A stretch of 64,000 nt of DNA from Phenylobacterium glaciei (GTDB taxonomy: Bacteria; Pseudomonadota; Alphaproteobacteria; Caulobacterales; Caulobacteraceae): the NCBI RefSeq assembly GCF_016772415.1, contig NZ_JAGSGD010000001.1, forward strand, positions 3,063,501-3,127,500. The letters are read 5' to 3'. Below are positions 34,974-44,185 of the stretch, piece by piece (position 1 is the first letter of the stretch; every line of letters starts with the position of its first letter). The notes beneath the pieces are model-generated. The model was not told where the DNA came from and did no database searches. It saw only the letters and a program-made list of their open reading frames with translations. The translations under genes were made by a program, and so were the position numbers.

Positions 34974-35207
34974 ATGGGCAAGATCGAACTCAAGATCGAG
35001 ATCGACGCTGACCTCCTTGCGGAGGCCAGGGCGGCGGGATTGAGCATCGTCGAGATCACGGAAGCCGCGGTGCGCGCCAAGCTCCCAGCCAAGACCGATA
35101 AGGATAAGGCCCAACGATGGGCTGAAGACAACGCCGAGGCTATAAAGGCGAACCGCGAGCGGATCGCCGAATACGGCATATTCGGTGAGGATCTTCGGAG
35201 CTGGTGA
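34974..35207 (+). CDS. ccdA: CcdA-type antitoxin
   Basis: The 77-residue protein has a short ribbon-helix-helix N-terminus (KIELKIEIDADLLAEARAAG and LSIVEITEAAVRAKL). A charged C-terminal tail follows (AQRWAEDNAEAIKANRERIA, EYGIFGEDLRSW), like CcdA. CcdA neutralises CcdB and represses the operon. Its TGA stop is followed immediately by the TTG start of the toxin gene. Confidence 0.88.
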   Translation: MGKIELKIEIDADLLAEARAAGLSIVEITEAAVRAKLPAKTDKDKAQRWAEDNAEAIKANRERIAEYGIFGEDLRSW

Positions 35208-35519
35208 TTGCGCCAGTTCGACGTCTACCCAAATCCGTCAACCCGGTCGCGAGCCAAGGCGCCCTATGTCGTCGTCGTTCAGTCGCACCACTTGGTGGCT
35301 GCGCCGACAGTTCTCGTGGCGCCCCTCCTGCTAAACGACGGCCGGTCCGGCTACACAGAAATCAGCGCGCTCGTGGAGTTTGGCGGCGCGCACTATATCG
35401 CCCAGATTGGTGAACTGGGCGCCATCGACCCCGCGCTGTTGCGCAACCCAGCGGGCGAGGTTCGCGAGTATGAAGACGCTATCCGTCGCGCCATCGACCG
35501 CTTGCTGACCGGCTTCTGA
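35208..35519 (+). CDS. ccdB: CcdB-type gyrase inhibitor toxin
   Basis: The 103-residue protein matches CcdB, which traps the gyrase-DNA complex when free of antitoxin. It begins RQFDVYPNPSTRSRAKAPYV, has the central PTVLVAPLLL strand and ends AIRRAIDRLLTGF. The start is TTG 35208, seven bases after GGAG and directly after the antitoxin stop, so the two are coupled. The pair lies in a housekeeping region rather than on an obvious mobile element. Confidence 0.9.
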   Translation: MRQFDVYPNPSTRSRAKAPYVVVVQSHHLVAAPTVLVAPLLLNDGRSGYTEISALVEFGGAHYIAQIGELGAIDPALLRNPAGEVREYEDAIRRAIDRLLTGF

Positions 35520-35522
35520 GCT

Positions 35523-36455
35523 TTACTCCGCCGCGTAGACCAGCGGGTGGGCGTGGGCCCAGAGGTGGGCGCGGTAGGTGTCGAAGCACTGCTCGCCGCA
35601 GATCAGGCGCATGACCGCGCCTTCGGCGATGTGGCGGGCGCACTCGGGCGTCTCGGTCACCAGGGGAACCAGGGCCTCGGCGTTCCAGGCCCTGGAGTGC
35701 TCGACGTCCAGGTGGGCGTGCAGGGCGAAGTACTTGCGGCCCTCGGGGCTGACCCCCAGGCGCTTCAGGCCGGCGTCCACGGCCCCCACTCGGGTCGGCG
35801 CGGTCAGCTCCACGACACCCAGGGCGCCGATCGACTGGTAGGTATATCGTCGGGTCGTGGCGAAGGCGGTCATCACATTGGCCAGGCACAGGGACTGCCA
35901 CAGGGTAGAGTCGATGGTGGGCGTGAGCTCCAGCCCCTTGGTCGTCCGCTCCAGCATCGGCCCGTGCATGCCGCCATAACTGCCTCGGCCCATCTCGTCC
36001 CAGTAGTTGCGCGCCAACTCCAGCTTCGGCCGCGCCGGCAGCTTCACCTGGGTCAGGGCGACCAGGTCGTCGAAGCCCGCCTCGCCGGCCGCTTCCTGGG
36101 TCAGGAACCAGCGCATGTCGTGGATGCTGGCTTCGTTTTCCAGCCAGGAGAACAGCGGGTCCCACTGGCCGGGACCGGAGGTCTTCAACTCTTCGAACCA
36201 GGCGATGAAGCCATCGGGATCGGTGGGCGCGCCGGCCACCATCGGCGCGATGTCCTCTCGGAAGGCCTCGATGAACGAGCCTTCGAAATGCTTCATCCGC
36301 GCCTCTTCGGCCACCTCGGCGCGCCAGTCGGCGGACGGCGTGCCCACCGCCAGTCGGCGGTGGTTCCAGTGGGCCAGGCCCTTGTGCAGGCTCTCGGCGT
36401 CCGGAAACTGCGGATTGAAGGCGCCCAGGCGCGACAGTCTTTCACCACCAAACAC
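35523..36455 (-). CDS. iron-containing redox enzyme family protein (heme-oxygenase-like fold)
   Basis: This 310-residue, mostly helical protein resembles the heme-oxygenase-like diiron oxidase group. Possible metal ligands are in FEELKTSG, WLENEASIHDMRWFLTQEA and YFALHAHLDVEHSRAW. The spacing of Glu/His residues across these helices fits a diiron site, but the reaction is unknown. Related proteins include fatty-acid decarboxylases and N-oxygenases. It is 3 bp from the ccdB stop on the opposite strand and lies downstream of the polyprenyl synthase gene on the same strand. Confidence 0.72.
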   Translation of the reverse strand: MFGGERLSRLGAFNPQFPDAESLHKGLAHWNHRRLAVGTPSADWRAEVAEEARMKHFEGSFIEAFREDIAPMVAGAPTDPDGFIAWFEELKTSGPGQWDPLFSWLENEASIHDMRWFLTQEAAGEAGFDDLVALTQVKLPARPKLELARNYWDEMGRGSYGGMHGPMLERTTKGLELTPTIDSTLWQSLCLANVMTAFATTRRYTYQSIGALGVVELTAPTRVGAVDAGLKRLGVSPEGRKYFALHAHLDVEHSRAWNAEALVPLVTETPECARHIAEGAVMRLICGEQCFDTYRAHLWAHAHPLVYAAE

Positions 36456-36557
36456 GAAACACTCTCCCTAACTTGGACAGTAGGAGCGTTTGAATAGCGG
36501 GCAGGTTCCTATGCCTAGAGCCCGACAAAACAGCCATATCACCGTTCGGTGGAGAGG

Positions 36558-37571
36558 TCAGCGCAGACGGCTGACCGCGAAGTCAGCCAAGTCTTCCAGG
36601 GCCGGACGCCAGCTGTTGCTGGCGGAGAACTCGGCCAGTTCGACCTTGGCCTTGCCCGCATAGTCGGCGGCCAGGTCCAGGGTGGCGTCCAGGGCGCCGG
36701 CCCCGGTGATCAGGTCCCGCGCGCGCTCGAAGTCGCCATCGGCCTGTTCCAGGCGGGCCACGGCGCGGTCCCAGAAGGCCTTTTCCGCCGCCCCGGTGCG
36801 GGCAATGGCCAGCAGCAGGGGCAGGGTCGCCTTGCCTTCGCGGAAGTCGTCGCCGGGGTTCTTGCCCAGGTCCTTACTGATGCCGCTGTAGTCCAGGCTG
36901 TCGTCCACCAGCTGGAAGGCCACCCCCAGGTCCTGGCCGTACTTGCGCAGAGCCAGGCATTGCTCGGGGCTGGCGCCGGCGGAGACCGCGCCGGCCTCGG
37001 CGGCGGCGGCGAACAGCTCAGCGGTCTTGGCCTTGATGATCTCCAGATAGACGTCCTGGGCCAGGTTCAGGTCATGGGCGCGGGTCAGCTGCAGCACCTC
37101 ACCCTCGGCGATCACCCGGCTGGCGCGGGCCAGGATCTCAAGCGCCTGCATGGAGCCGGCCTCGACCATCAGCTCGAAGGCGCGCGCAAACAGGAAGTCG
37201 CCCACCAGCACGCTGGCCGGGGCCCCCCAGATCAGGTGGGCGGCGACCTTGCCGCGCCGCAGTTCCGAGGAATCCACCACATCGTCGTGCAGCAGGGTCG
37301 CGGTGTGGATGAACTCCACGGCCGCCGCCAGCTTCAGGCAGGAATCGTCCTTAGCGCCCGACAACCGCGCCGCGGCGATGGTCAGCAGCGGACGCAGCCG
37401 CTTGGCCGACCCGCCGATCAGGTGTTCGGCCAGGGCGGGGATGACCGCCACCGGGCTCTGCATCCGGTCGCGGATCAGGGCGTCGACGCCAGCCATGTCG
37501 GGCCGCGCGAGCTCCAGAAGGCCGTCGATCGACACGGACTTTCGGGCGACCGGGGCGCTGACTGCGTCCAC
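36558..37571 (-). CDS. polyprenyl (octaprenyl-type) diphosphate synthase
   Basis: This 337-residue trans-prenyltransferase makes a long isoprenoid chain, probably the ubiquinone side chain. It has the first aspartate-rich motif in HTATLLHDDVVD, the second in FQLVDDSLDYSG, plus GGSAKRLRPLLTIAAARL and KTAELFAAAAEAG. The start is GTG 37571, five bases after AGGAG; longer in-frame starts lack family resemblance. It is divergent from an adenine methyltransferase gene. The number of isoprene units cannot be read from the sequence with certainty. Confidence 0.9.
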   Translation of the reverse strand: MDAVSAPVARKSVSIDGLLELARPDMAGVDALIRDRMQSPVAVIPALAEHLIGGSAKRLRPLLTIAAARLSGAKDDSCLKLAAAVEFIHTATLLHDDVVDSSELRRGKVAAHLIWGAPASVLVGDFLFARAFELMVEAGSMQALEILARASRVIAEGEVLQLTRAHDLNLAQDVYLEIIKAKTAELFAAAAEAGAVSAGASPEQCLALRKYGQDLGVAFQLVDDSLDYSGISKDLGKNPGDDFREGKATLPLLLAIARTGAAEKAFWDRAVARLEQADGDFERARDLITGAGALDATLDLAADYAGKAKVELAEFSASNSWRPALEDLADFAVSRLR

Positions 37572-37680
37572 GAGGACTCCTGGTCTGGGGAACGGCGAGA
37601 CGGGGGTCACGTCGTTTGCGGGGACAATGGTGACGCGATAAGGCACGGTCAAGGAGAGCACAACGCCCCACCGTCCCGAT

Positions 37681-38448
37681 ATGGCGATTACGAGTCCCCA
37701 ACCCGACATGGACGCAACACCCGAAGATCGTCTGCTGGACGGCCGCGTGCGCCTGCGCCAGGCCCTGGGCGGCTATCGCGCCGGGATGGACGCGGCCTTG
37801 CTGGCGGCCGCCTGCGACGCCCACGACGGGGCCCGGGTGCTGGAAGCCGGCTGCGGCGTAGGCGGAGCCTTGCTGGCCGCGGCGGCCCGGCGGCCCGGGG
37901 CGATCTTTGTCGGCATGGAGCGGGATCTCGCCGCCGTGGCCCTGGCGCGTGAGAACGTCACGCTGAACGCCATGGATGGGCGCGTCATGATCTGGGAGGG
38001 CGACATGGCGACGACGTTCAAGGCGCTCGGCTCTCCGACCTTCGACGCGGTGATGGCCAATCCGCCGTTCTTCGACGATCCCGGCGCCCTGCGCGCGCCG
38101 TCGCCCGCAAAGACCGGCGCCTGGATGGCCGACGGTGGCCTGGCGGCCTGGACCGGCTTCCTCTCAAAGGCCGCGCGTGAGGGCGGCACGATCACCCTGA
38201 TCCACCGCGCCGACCGCCTGGCCGACATCCTGGCCCTGCTGGCGCCCAAGGCCGGCTCATTCCAGATCCGCCCGGTCCACGCCCACGCCGACGCGCCGGC
38301 CAAGCGGGTGCTGGTCCGCGCCATCAAGACCGGTAAGGCGCCGCTGCGGCTCCTGCCGCCGCTGGTCCTGCACCCCCGCGAAGGCGCCAAGCACACGGTC
38401 GAGGCCGAGGCGATCCTGCGGGGCGAAGCTACGCTCGGCTGGCTCTAG
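37681..38448 (+). CDS. TrmN6-like N6-adenine methyltransferase
   Basis: The 255-residue enzyme is a class I SAM-dependent methyltransferase. It has the SAM-binding motif VLEAGCGVGGALLAAA and the amino-methylation signature NPPF in DAVMANPPFFDDP. It resembles the tRNA1(Val) A37 N6-methyltransferase group. The conserved start EDRLLDGRVRLRQALGGYRA is typical of alphaproteobacterial members. An ATG at 37708 (MDATPED) is an equally good start. Its stop shares CTAG with the opposite-strand zinc-ribbon gene. Confidence 0.86.
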   Translation: MAITSPQPDMDATPEDRLLDGRVRLRQALGGYRAGMDAALLAAACDAHDGARVLEAGCGVGGALLAAAARRPGAIFVGMERDLAAVALARENVTLNAMDGRVMIWEGDMATTFKALGSPTFDAVMANPPFFDDPGALRAPSPAKTGAWMADGGLAAWTGFLSKAAREGGTITLIHRADRLADILALLAPKAGSFQIRPVHAHADAPAKRVLVRAIKTGKAPLRLLPPLVLHPREGAKHTVEAEAILRGEATLGWL

Positions 38449-38729
38449 TCGAAGATATCGAACAGGTCGAAGCGCTTCTTGCGCCGGTGAGCCGGATGCC
38501 GGTCGTCATCGTCGTCCCAGTCGCGGCGCGGCCGCTCGGGCTCGCGCCACATGCGCGGCGCCGAGGCCTCCTGGGCCGGCGCCTCACCACGTCCGGCGGC
38601 GATCAGCTTCTCAAGCTCGCCGCGGTCCAGCCAGACGCCGCGGCAGGCCGGGCACATGTCGAACTCCACCGCCTGCCGGGCGACGGCGGACATGGAGGTG
38701 TTGCAGTTGGGGCAAAGCAGCAGCGGCAT
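38445..38729 (-). CDS. TFIIB-type zinc ribbon protein
   Basis: The 94-residue protein has one zf-TFIIB zinc ribbon with the cysteine pairs CPNC and CPAC (CPNCNTSMSAVARQ ... DMCPACRGVWLDRGELEKL). A charged, aspartate- and arginine-rich linker follows (RRDWDDDDDRHPAHRRKKRF) and the end is acidic/hydrophobic (FDLFDIFD). Family members are small cytoplasmic proteins of unknown role. It converges on the methyltransferase gene with overlapping stops. Confidence 0.88.
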   Translation of the reverse strand: MPLLLCPNCNTSMSAVARQAVEFDMCPACRGVWLDRGELEKLIAAGRGEAPAQEASAPRMWREPERPRRDWDDDDDRHPAHRRKKRFDLFDIFD

Positions 38730-39050
38730 CGGATGGGGCGCTCCATGACATCCGGTTCAAGGGATGGGTGCGCCCGATTTCCGGGACCGAGGACTGGGGG
38801 GCCAAACCTACAGGGACCCAGCATCGAGCGCACCCGATGCAGTCCGACATCACGATCCGCTCGGGGAGGAGAGCTATGGATCGCCAGAGGGGCCCGGCCT
38901 GCGGACCTGAGCTAGGTAGCCGCCCAGGCTTTGAAAAGGGTCGGCGGTGTCTTTTTTTGATCGCTCCATCTAACCTGGACGGGGACCGCAAATCGTCACC
39001 GGGTGGGGCATGACCGCGAAGTTCTATGACGCCGGGCGAACGGCTCAGCC
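38730..39050. other. 321-bp intergenic region with a possible small RNA or short ORF
   Basis: The region holds a small inverted repeat (GCATCG/CGATGC at about 38821-38840) and a Shine-Dalgarno-like GGGGAGGAG before ATG 38876, which opens a 45-codon frame ending at 39013. A CCGCC/GGCGG stem at 38920-38947 is followed shortly by seven T's (38952-38958), resembling an intrinsic terminator. The 45-codon frame has no family resemblance (it runs RGPACGPELGSRPGFEK). Either a small RNA ending near 38958 or a short peptide is possible; neither is established. Confidence 0.35.
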
Positions 39051-39797
39051 ATGAGCGGTCCCTGGGAAGCCCCCGAGCCAGAGCCCTCCGAGCCGCCGTC
39101 GCCGCGCCGTCGGCTGCTGCTCTGGGTCGTCGCGCTGCTGGCGATCCTCGGCGGCGTACGGCTGCTCTACGCGGCCTTCCCCGGCGCGATCAGCACGCCG
39201 CAGGACTGGGCCTGGGTCGGCTGGGGCGTGCTGATGATGGGCCTGTTCTCCACCTCGCTGCTGTCGCGCAACATCCGCTGGGGTCAGAGCGCCCGGCACG
39301 CGGGGATCTGGGCCGCGATCGTCGCCGTCCTGCTGCTGGGCGTCACCTACCGCCACGAGCTGGCCGGGGTGGGCCAGCGGGTCCGGATGCAGGTCTCGTC
39401 CTCCTATCCGGTCGCGCTCAGCCCGCATGAACTGGTTGTGACCCAGGGCGACGACGGCGGCTTCCTGGTGATGGGCGAGGTCAACGGCCAGCGGGTCCGC
39501 TTCCTGGTGGACACCGGTGCCAGCGACGTCGTCCTCAGCCCTGCCGACGCCAAGCGGATCGGCATCGACACCGCCACACTGACCTTCGACCGCCCGTCGG
39601 AGACCGCCAATGGCGTGGGGTATGGCGCGGCCCACAAGGTCGACAGCCTGTCGGTGGGCGACATCGCCTTCGCCGACATGCCGGTCATGGTCAACCAGGC
39701 GCCGATGAGCAGCTCCCTGCTGGGCATGACCTTCCTGCGCCGGCTGGAGAGCTTCCAGATCAAGGGCGACAAGCTCTACCTGACGTCCAAGGACTGA
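39051..39797 (+). CDS. membrane-anchored retropepsin-like aspartic protease
   Basis: The 248-residue protein has about three N-terminal membrane helices (LLLWVVALLAILGGVRLLYA, WVGWGVLMMGLFSTSLL, GIWAAIVAVLLLGVTY). The retropepsin-like domain has the active-site motif FLVDTGASDVVLS (Asp 154), then VNQAPMSSSLLGMTFLRRL. This fits the TIGR02281-type clan AA proteases found in alphaproteobacteria. It probably acts in the periplasm as a homodimer; substrates are unknown. Confidence 0.87.
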   Translation: MSGPWEAPEPEPSEPPSPRRRLLLWVVALLAILGGVRLLYAAFPGAISTPQDWAWVGWGVLMMGLFSTSLLSRNIRWGQSARHAGIWAAIVAVLLLGVTYRHELAGVGQRVRMQVSSSYPVALSPHELVVTQGDDGGFLVMGEVNGQRVRFLVDTGASDVVLSPADAKRIGIDTATLTFDRPSETANGVGYGAAHKVDSLSVGDIAFADMPVMVNQAPMSSSLLGMTFLRRLESFQIKGDKLYLTSKD

Positions 39798-39803
39798 CGC
39801 CCC

Positions 39804-40706
39804 CTATAGGGCCTGCCGGGCCACGTCGGCCAGGACGTGCCGACGGTCCAGGGAGCCCAGGATGAATTCCGCCAGCCGATCCGCCGCCAGGGGGATGGCG
39901 GTGCGCGCCTTGAGCAGGGCGATTTCGGCGTCCTCAAGGCGCGGCAGTCCCTCCGCCGCGCCCAGCACCTTCAGGTCGGGCGGGATCATGTCCCGTGGGA
40001 GCACAGTCAGTCCAAGCCCGGCGCGCAGGGCCGCGTGCTGCCCGGCCAGGGAGGGACTGGTATAGGCCGCGCGCCACGTGCGGCCCTGGGCGTCCAGGGC
40101 CGCGACCGCCCGCTTGCGATAGACGCAGGGGGCGGGCGCCAACACCAGCGGGGCCGCTTCGTCAGGTTTCAGCACCGCCGCGTCGGCCGCGGCCCAGACC
40201 AGGGGCTCGCGCCAGACCCGCACCCCCAGATCGGGGCCCAGCGGCTCGCGCTTCACCAGGGCGATGTCGAGGGCGCCGTCCCTCAGGCGGTCGAGCAGGT
40301 TCAGGGTCAAGTCACAGGTCACCGACAGGGCGACCCGGGGGTGGGCGCGTGCGAACTCACCCAGGATTTCCGGCAGGTGAACGGTGGCGAAATCCTCCGG
40401 GGCGCCAAGCCTGACCTCGCCCTCCAGGTCGTCGCCTCTCAGGTCCGCGACGATCTCGTCATTGACCCGCAACAACCGGCGGGCCTGGGGAAGGAAGGCC
40501 TCCCCCGCCGCGGTCAGGGTCACGTGGCGCGGATCACGAGACAGCAGCGCCGTGGAAAGCCTGTCCTCCAGCCGCTGCAACTGCAGGCTCACGGCCGACT
40601 GACTGCGCCCCAGCCGCTCGCCGGCGCGCGTGAAGCTGCGCGCCTCGGCCACCGTGACGAAGGCCCGCACGAGATCCAGGTCAAGATTTAGAAGTCGAGT
40701 CATCAT
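39804..40706 (-). CDS. LysR family transcriptional regulator
   Basis: The 300-residue protein has the LysR winged helix-turn-helix at residues 8-67 (LDLVRAFVTVAEARSFTRAG, RLGRSQSAVSLQLQRLE). A substrate-binding-like effector domain follows (GEVRLGAPEDFATVHLPEIL). A second ATG one codon in is equally likely as the start. It is divergent from an SbtA-like permease gene, and the pair probably forms one regulatory unit, since LysR regulators usually control the divergent neighbour. A GTCATC...GATGAC inverted repeat spans its start region. Confidence 0.92.
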   Translation of the reverse strand: MMTRLLNLDLDLVRAFVTVAEARSFTRAGERLGRSQSAVSLQLQRLEDRLSTALLSRDPRHVTLTAAGEAFLPQARRLLRVNDEIVADLRGDDLEGEVRLGAPEDFATVHLPEILGEFARAHPRVALSVTCDLTLNLLDRLRDGALDIALVKREPLGPDLGVRVWREPLVWAAADAAVLKPDEAAPLVLAPAPCVYRKRAVAALDAQGRTWRAAYTSPSLAGQHAALRAGLGLTVLPRDMIPPDLKVLGAAEGLPRLEDAEIALLKARTAIPLAADRLAEFILGSLDRRHVLADVARQAL

Positions 40707-40820
40707 TCACTCCATCATTCGATACCCTAATCATGCCGATGACAGATTTCAACGCGCAGCGGCGGCTGTGGGCGCCTATGAGCGGGCGGCGGTCGGGGCC
40801 GCGCAGGCAGGGGAACGCAG

Positions 40821-41813
40821 ATGATCGACGCATTGATGACGGCTGGGCAGCTGGGGCTGCAGAATCTGCTCACGCCCGCCGTGCTGTTTTTCATCCTTGG
40901 CATGACCGCCGGCATCGCGCGCTCCGACCTGGCGCTGCCGGAGGCCTCGGTCAAGACCTTCGCCCTCTATCTGATGCTCTGCATCGGCTTCAAAGGCGGG
41001 GTTGAGGCCGCCCGCGCCGGGCTCAGTCCGGACTTCCTGCGCGCCGGTCTGGCGGGACTTGGCCTGAGCCTCACCTTCCCCATTCTCGCCTTCGCGCTGC
41101 TGCGTCGGGTGGGGAAGCTCGACCGGGCCACGGCGGCGGCCACGGCGGCGGCGTTTGGCTCTGTGTCGGTGGTCACCTTCGCCGCCGGCTCGGACTTCCT
41201 GAAGGCGCAGGGCGTGCCGTTCGGCGGCTACATGGCCGCGGTGCTGGCCCTGATGGAGGCCCCCGCCATTCTGACCGGGCTGTTGCTGGCCAGGGCCAAG
41301 GGCTCGGCCTCCGGCTTCGGATCGGTATTGCGCGAGGTGCTGCTCGGCGGCCCCGCCCTGGTGCTGGCCGGCAGCTTCCTGGTCGGCGCCCTGACCGGGG
41401 AGCGGGGCCTGGCCAAGCTCGACCTCTTCGTCAATCCGCTGTTCCAGGGCGTCCTTTGCCTGTTCCTGCTGGAAATGGGGGTGACCGCGGCGCGCAGCCT
41501 TGGTCTCGGCGCCCGGTTGCCCGCCCCGCTCCTGGCCCTGGGCGTCCTTCTGCCCCTCACCGGCGCGACCCTGGGACTGGGCGCCGCCCGGCTGGCCGGC
41601 CTCGGCGCGGGGGACGCCACCCTGCTGACCCTTCTGGCGGCCTCGGCCTCCTATATCGCCGTGCCGGCGGCGATGCGGCTGGCGGTCCCCCAGGCGCAGC
41701 CGGCGATCTATCTCAGCCTCGCGCTGGGGGTGGCCTTCCCCTTCAACCTGATCCTCGGCATCCCGCTGTACCGGGCCGCCGCCGCCGCGGTGACCGGCGC
41801 GCCGCCGCCATAG
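40821..41813 (+). CDS. SbtA-like sodium-dependent bicarbonate transport family permease
   Basis: The 330-residue protein has about ten membrane helices and resembles the SbtA/DUF897 family. Key segments are LTPAVLFFILGMTAGIARSD, GFKGGVEAARAG, GSVSVVTFAAGSDFLKAQGV, and near the end LLAASASYIAVPAAMRLAVP with NLILGIPLY. SbtA imports bicarbonate with sodium in cyanobacteria; in heterotrophs the substrate is often untested. It is divergent from a LysR regulator, which probably controls it. Confidence 0.88.
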   Translation: MIDALMTAGQLGLQNLLTPAVLFFILGMTAGIARSDLALPEASVKTFALYLMLCIGFKGGVEAARAGLSPDFLRAGLAGLGLSLTFPILAFALLRRVGKLDRATAAATAAAFGSVSVVTFAAGSDFLKAQGVPFGGYMAAVLALMEAPAILTGLLLARAKGSASGFGSVLREVLLGGPALVLAGSFLVGALTGERGLAKLDLFVNPLFQGVLCLFLLEMGVTAARSLGLGARLPAPLLALGVLLPLTGATLGLGAARLAGLGAGDATLLTLLAASASYIAVPAAMRLAVPQAQPAIYLSLALGVAFPFNLILGIPLYRAAAAAVTGAPPP

Positions 41814-41877
41814 CCGGGCTCGCGTTTTCGCGACCGCCTGCTAAAGGAGCGGCCCCACGACGCCCGAGGAGACCGCC

Positions 41878-42819
41878 ATGGACGCCGACCCGACTGTGCC
41901 GGTCATCGACCTGGCCGCGCCGCCGGCGGAGGTTCGTGAGCAACTGGCCCGCGCCTGCGCCGACTGGGGGTTCTTCCATCTCGTCGGCCACGGCCTTGAT
42001 CCCGACCTGCTGGCGCAGGCGATGCAGGCGGCGCGGAGCCTCTTCGCCGCGCCATCGGCCGACAAGCGGGCGCTCAGCCGCAGCCGGGATAATCCCTGGG
42101 GCTATTACGACCGCGAGCTCACCAAGAACCGCCGCGACAAGAAGGAGATCTTCGACATCGGGCCGGACGCCGCGGGCCTGTCGCCCACCGACGACGCCTT
42201 CACCGGCGCCACCCCCTTCCCGCCTTGGCAGGCCGGCTTCGAGCCCACAGCGCGGGCCTATATGGCCGTCTGCGAGGGCCTGTGCCTGCGGCTGCTGGCC
42301 GCCATCTCGGCGGGCCTGGGCGCGGACCCACAGGCCCTGGCCCCGGCCTTCGAGGGCGTCCACACAAGTTTCCTGCGGCTCAACCACTATCCCACCCGCG
42401 ACCCCTTGGTCGACGAGGCCGCCGCGCCCGCGGGCCTGGGCATTCATCACCACACTGACGCCGGCGCCATCACCTTGCTGCTCACCGACGGCGTCCCGGG
42501 CCTGCAGGTCCTGAAGGACGGGACCTGGCGTCCGGTCGATCCGGTCCCCGGCGGCCTGATCGTCAATGTGGGCGACATGGTGCAGGTCTGGTCCAACGAC
42601 GCCTATCAGGCGCCCCTGCACCAGGTGCTGGCCATGGAGGAAGGCGAGCGGGTCAGCCTCGCCTACTTCTTCAACCCGGCCTACGCCGCCGTCATCCGTC
42701 CGCTGCAGACGCCGCCGCGTTACCGCGACCTGCCCTGGGGCGAGTTCCGCCGCCGTCGCGCCGACGGCGACTTCGCCGACTATGGCGCCGAGGTGCAGAT
42801 CAGCGACTACCGCGCATAG
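41878..42819 (+). CDS. isopenicillin N synthase-like 2OG-Fe(II) oxygenase
   Basis: This 313-residue enzyme has the N-terminal DIOX_N-like region (VPVIDLAAPPAEV, ACADWGFFHLVGHGLD) and the 2OG-Fe(II) oxygenase core. The iron ligands are HTD in GIHHHTDAGAITLLL and the later histidine in APLHQVLAM, followed by the arginine in ERVSLAYFFNP that binds 2-oxoglutarate. The substrate is unknown. It is convergent with ilvC, with a strong hairpin between them. Confidence 0.91.
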   Translation: MDADPTVPVIDLAAPPAEVREQLARACADWGFFHLVGHGLDPDLLAQAMQAARSLFAAPSADKRALSRSRDNPWGYYDRELTKNRRDKKEIFDIGPDAAGLSPTDDAFTGATPFPPWQAGFEPTARAYMAVCEGLCLRLLAAISAGLGADPQALAPAFEGVHTSFLRLNHYPTRDPLVDEAAAPAGLGIHHHTDAGAITLLLTDGVPGLQVLKDGTWRPVDPVPGGLIVNVGDMVQVWSNDAYQAPLHQVLAMEEGERVSLAYFFNPAYAAVIRPLQTPPRYRDLPWGEFRRRRADGDFADYGAEVQISDYRA

Positions 42820-42824
42820 CAAAA

Positions 42825-42850
42825 GGGGCCGGACCTCGCGGTCCGACCCC
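42825..42850. terminator. bidirectional hairpin terminator
   Basis: GGGGCCGGACC and GGTCCGACCCC form a nearly perfect stem with a 4-base loop. It is flanked by AAAA on the left, which reads as a U-run for ilvC on the minus strand, and lies between two convergent stops. Confidence 0.75.
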
Positions 42851-42876
42851 TGCTGTCCCTCTGAAGAACCCCGCGA

Positions 42877-43986
<1,110 letters not shown>

Positions 43987-44048
43987 TCAAGCCGAACGGG
44001 CGCTTACAGGACAATTCGTCCCCGCAACGCGAGCCTTAATCCATCAAT

Positions 44049-44173
44049 CGTCATCCCCGGGCTTGTCCCGGGGACCCATGATCTCCGTCTGTCCTCAGGA
44101 CCTTAAGCGTCGCCGCCGAGGGCCATCTTCGTCACGGAGATCATGGGTGGCCGGGACAAGCCCGGCCAAGACG
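44049..44173. repeat. palindromic intergenic repeat, family A, copy 3
   Basis: The arms CGTCATCCCCGGGCTTGTCC and GGGACAAGCCCGGCC plus CCCATGATCTCCGT and ACGGAGATCATGGG pair. It lies 12 bp after the stop of the RcnB-like gene and upstream of ilvC. Confidence 0.88.
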
Positions 44174-44185
44174 ATCAGATCTGGA

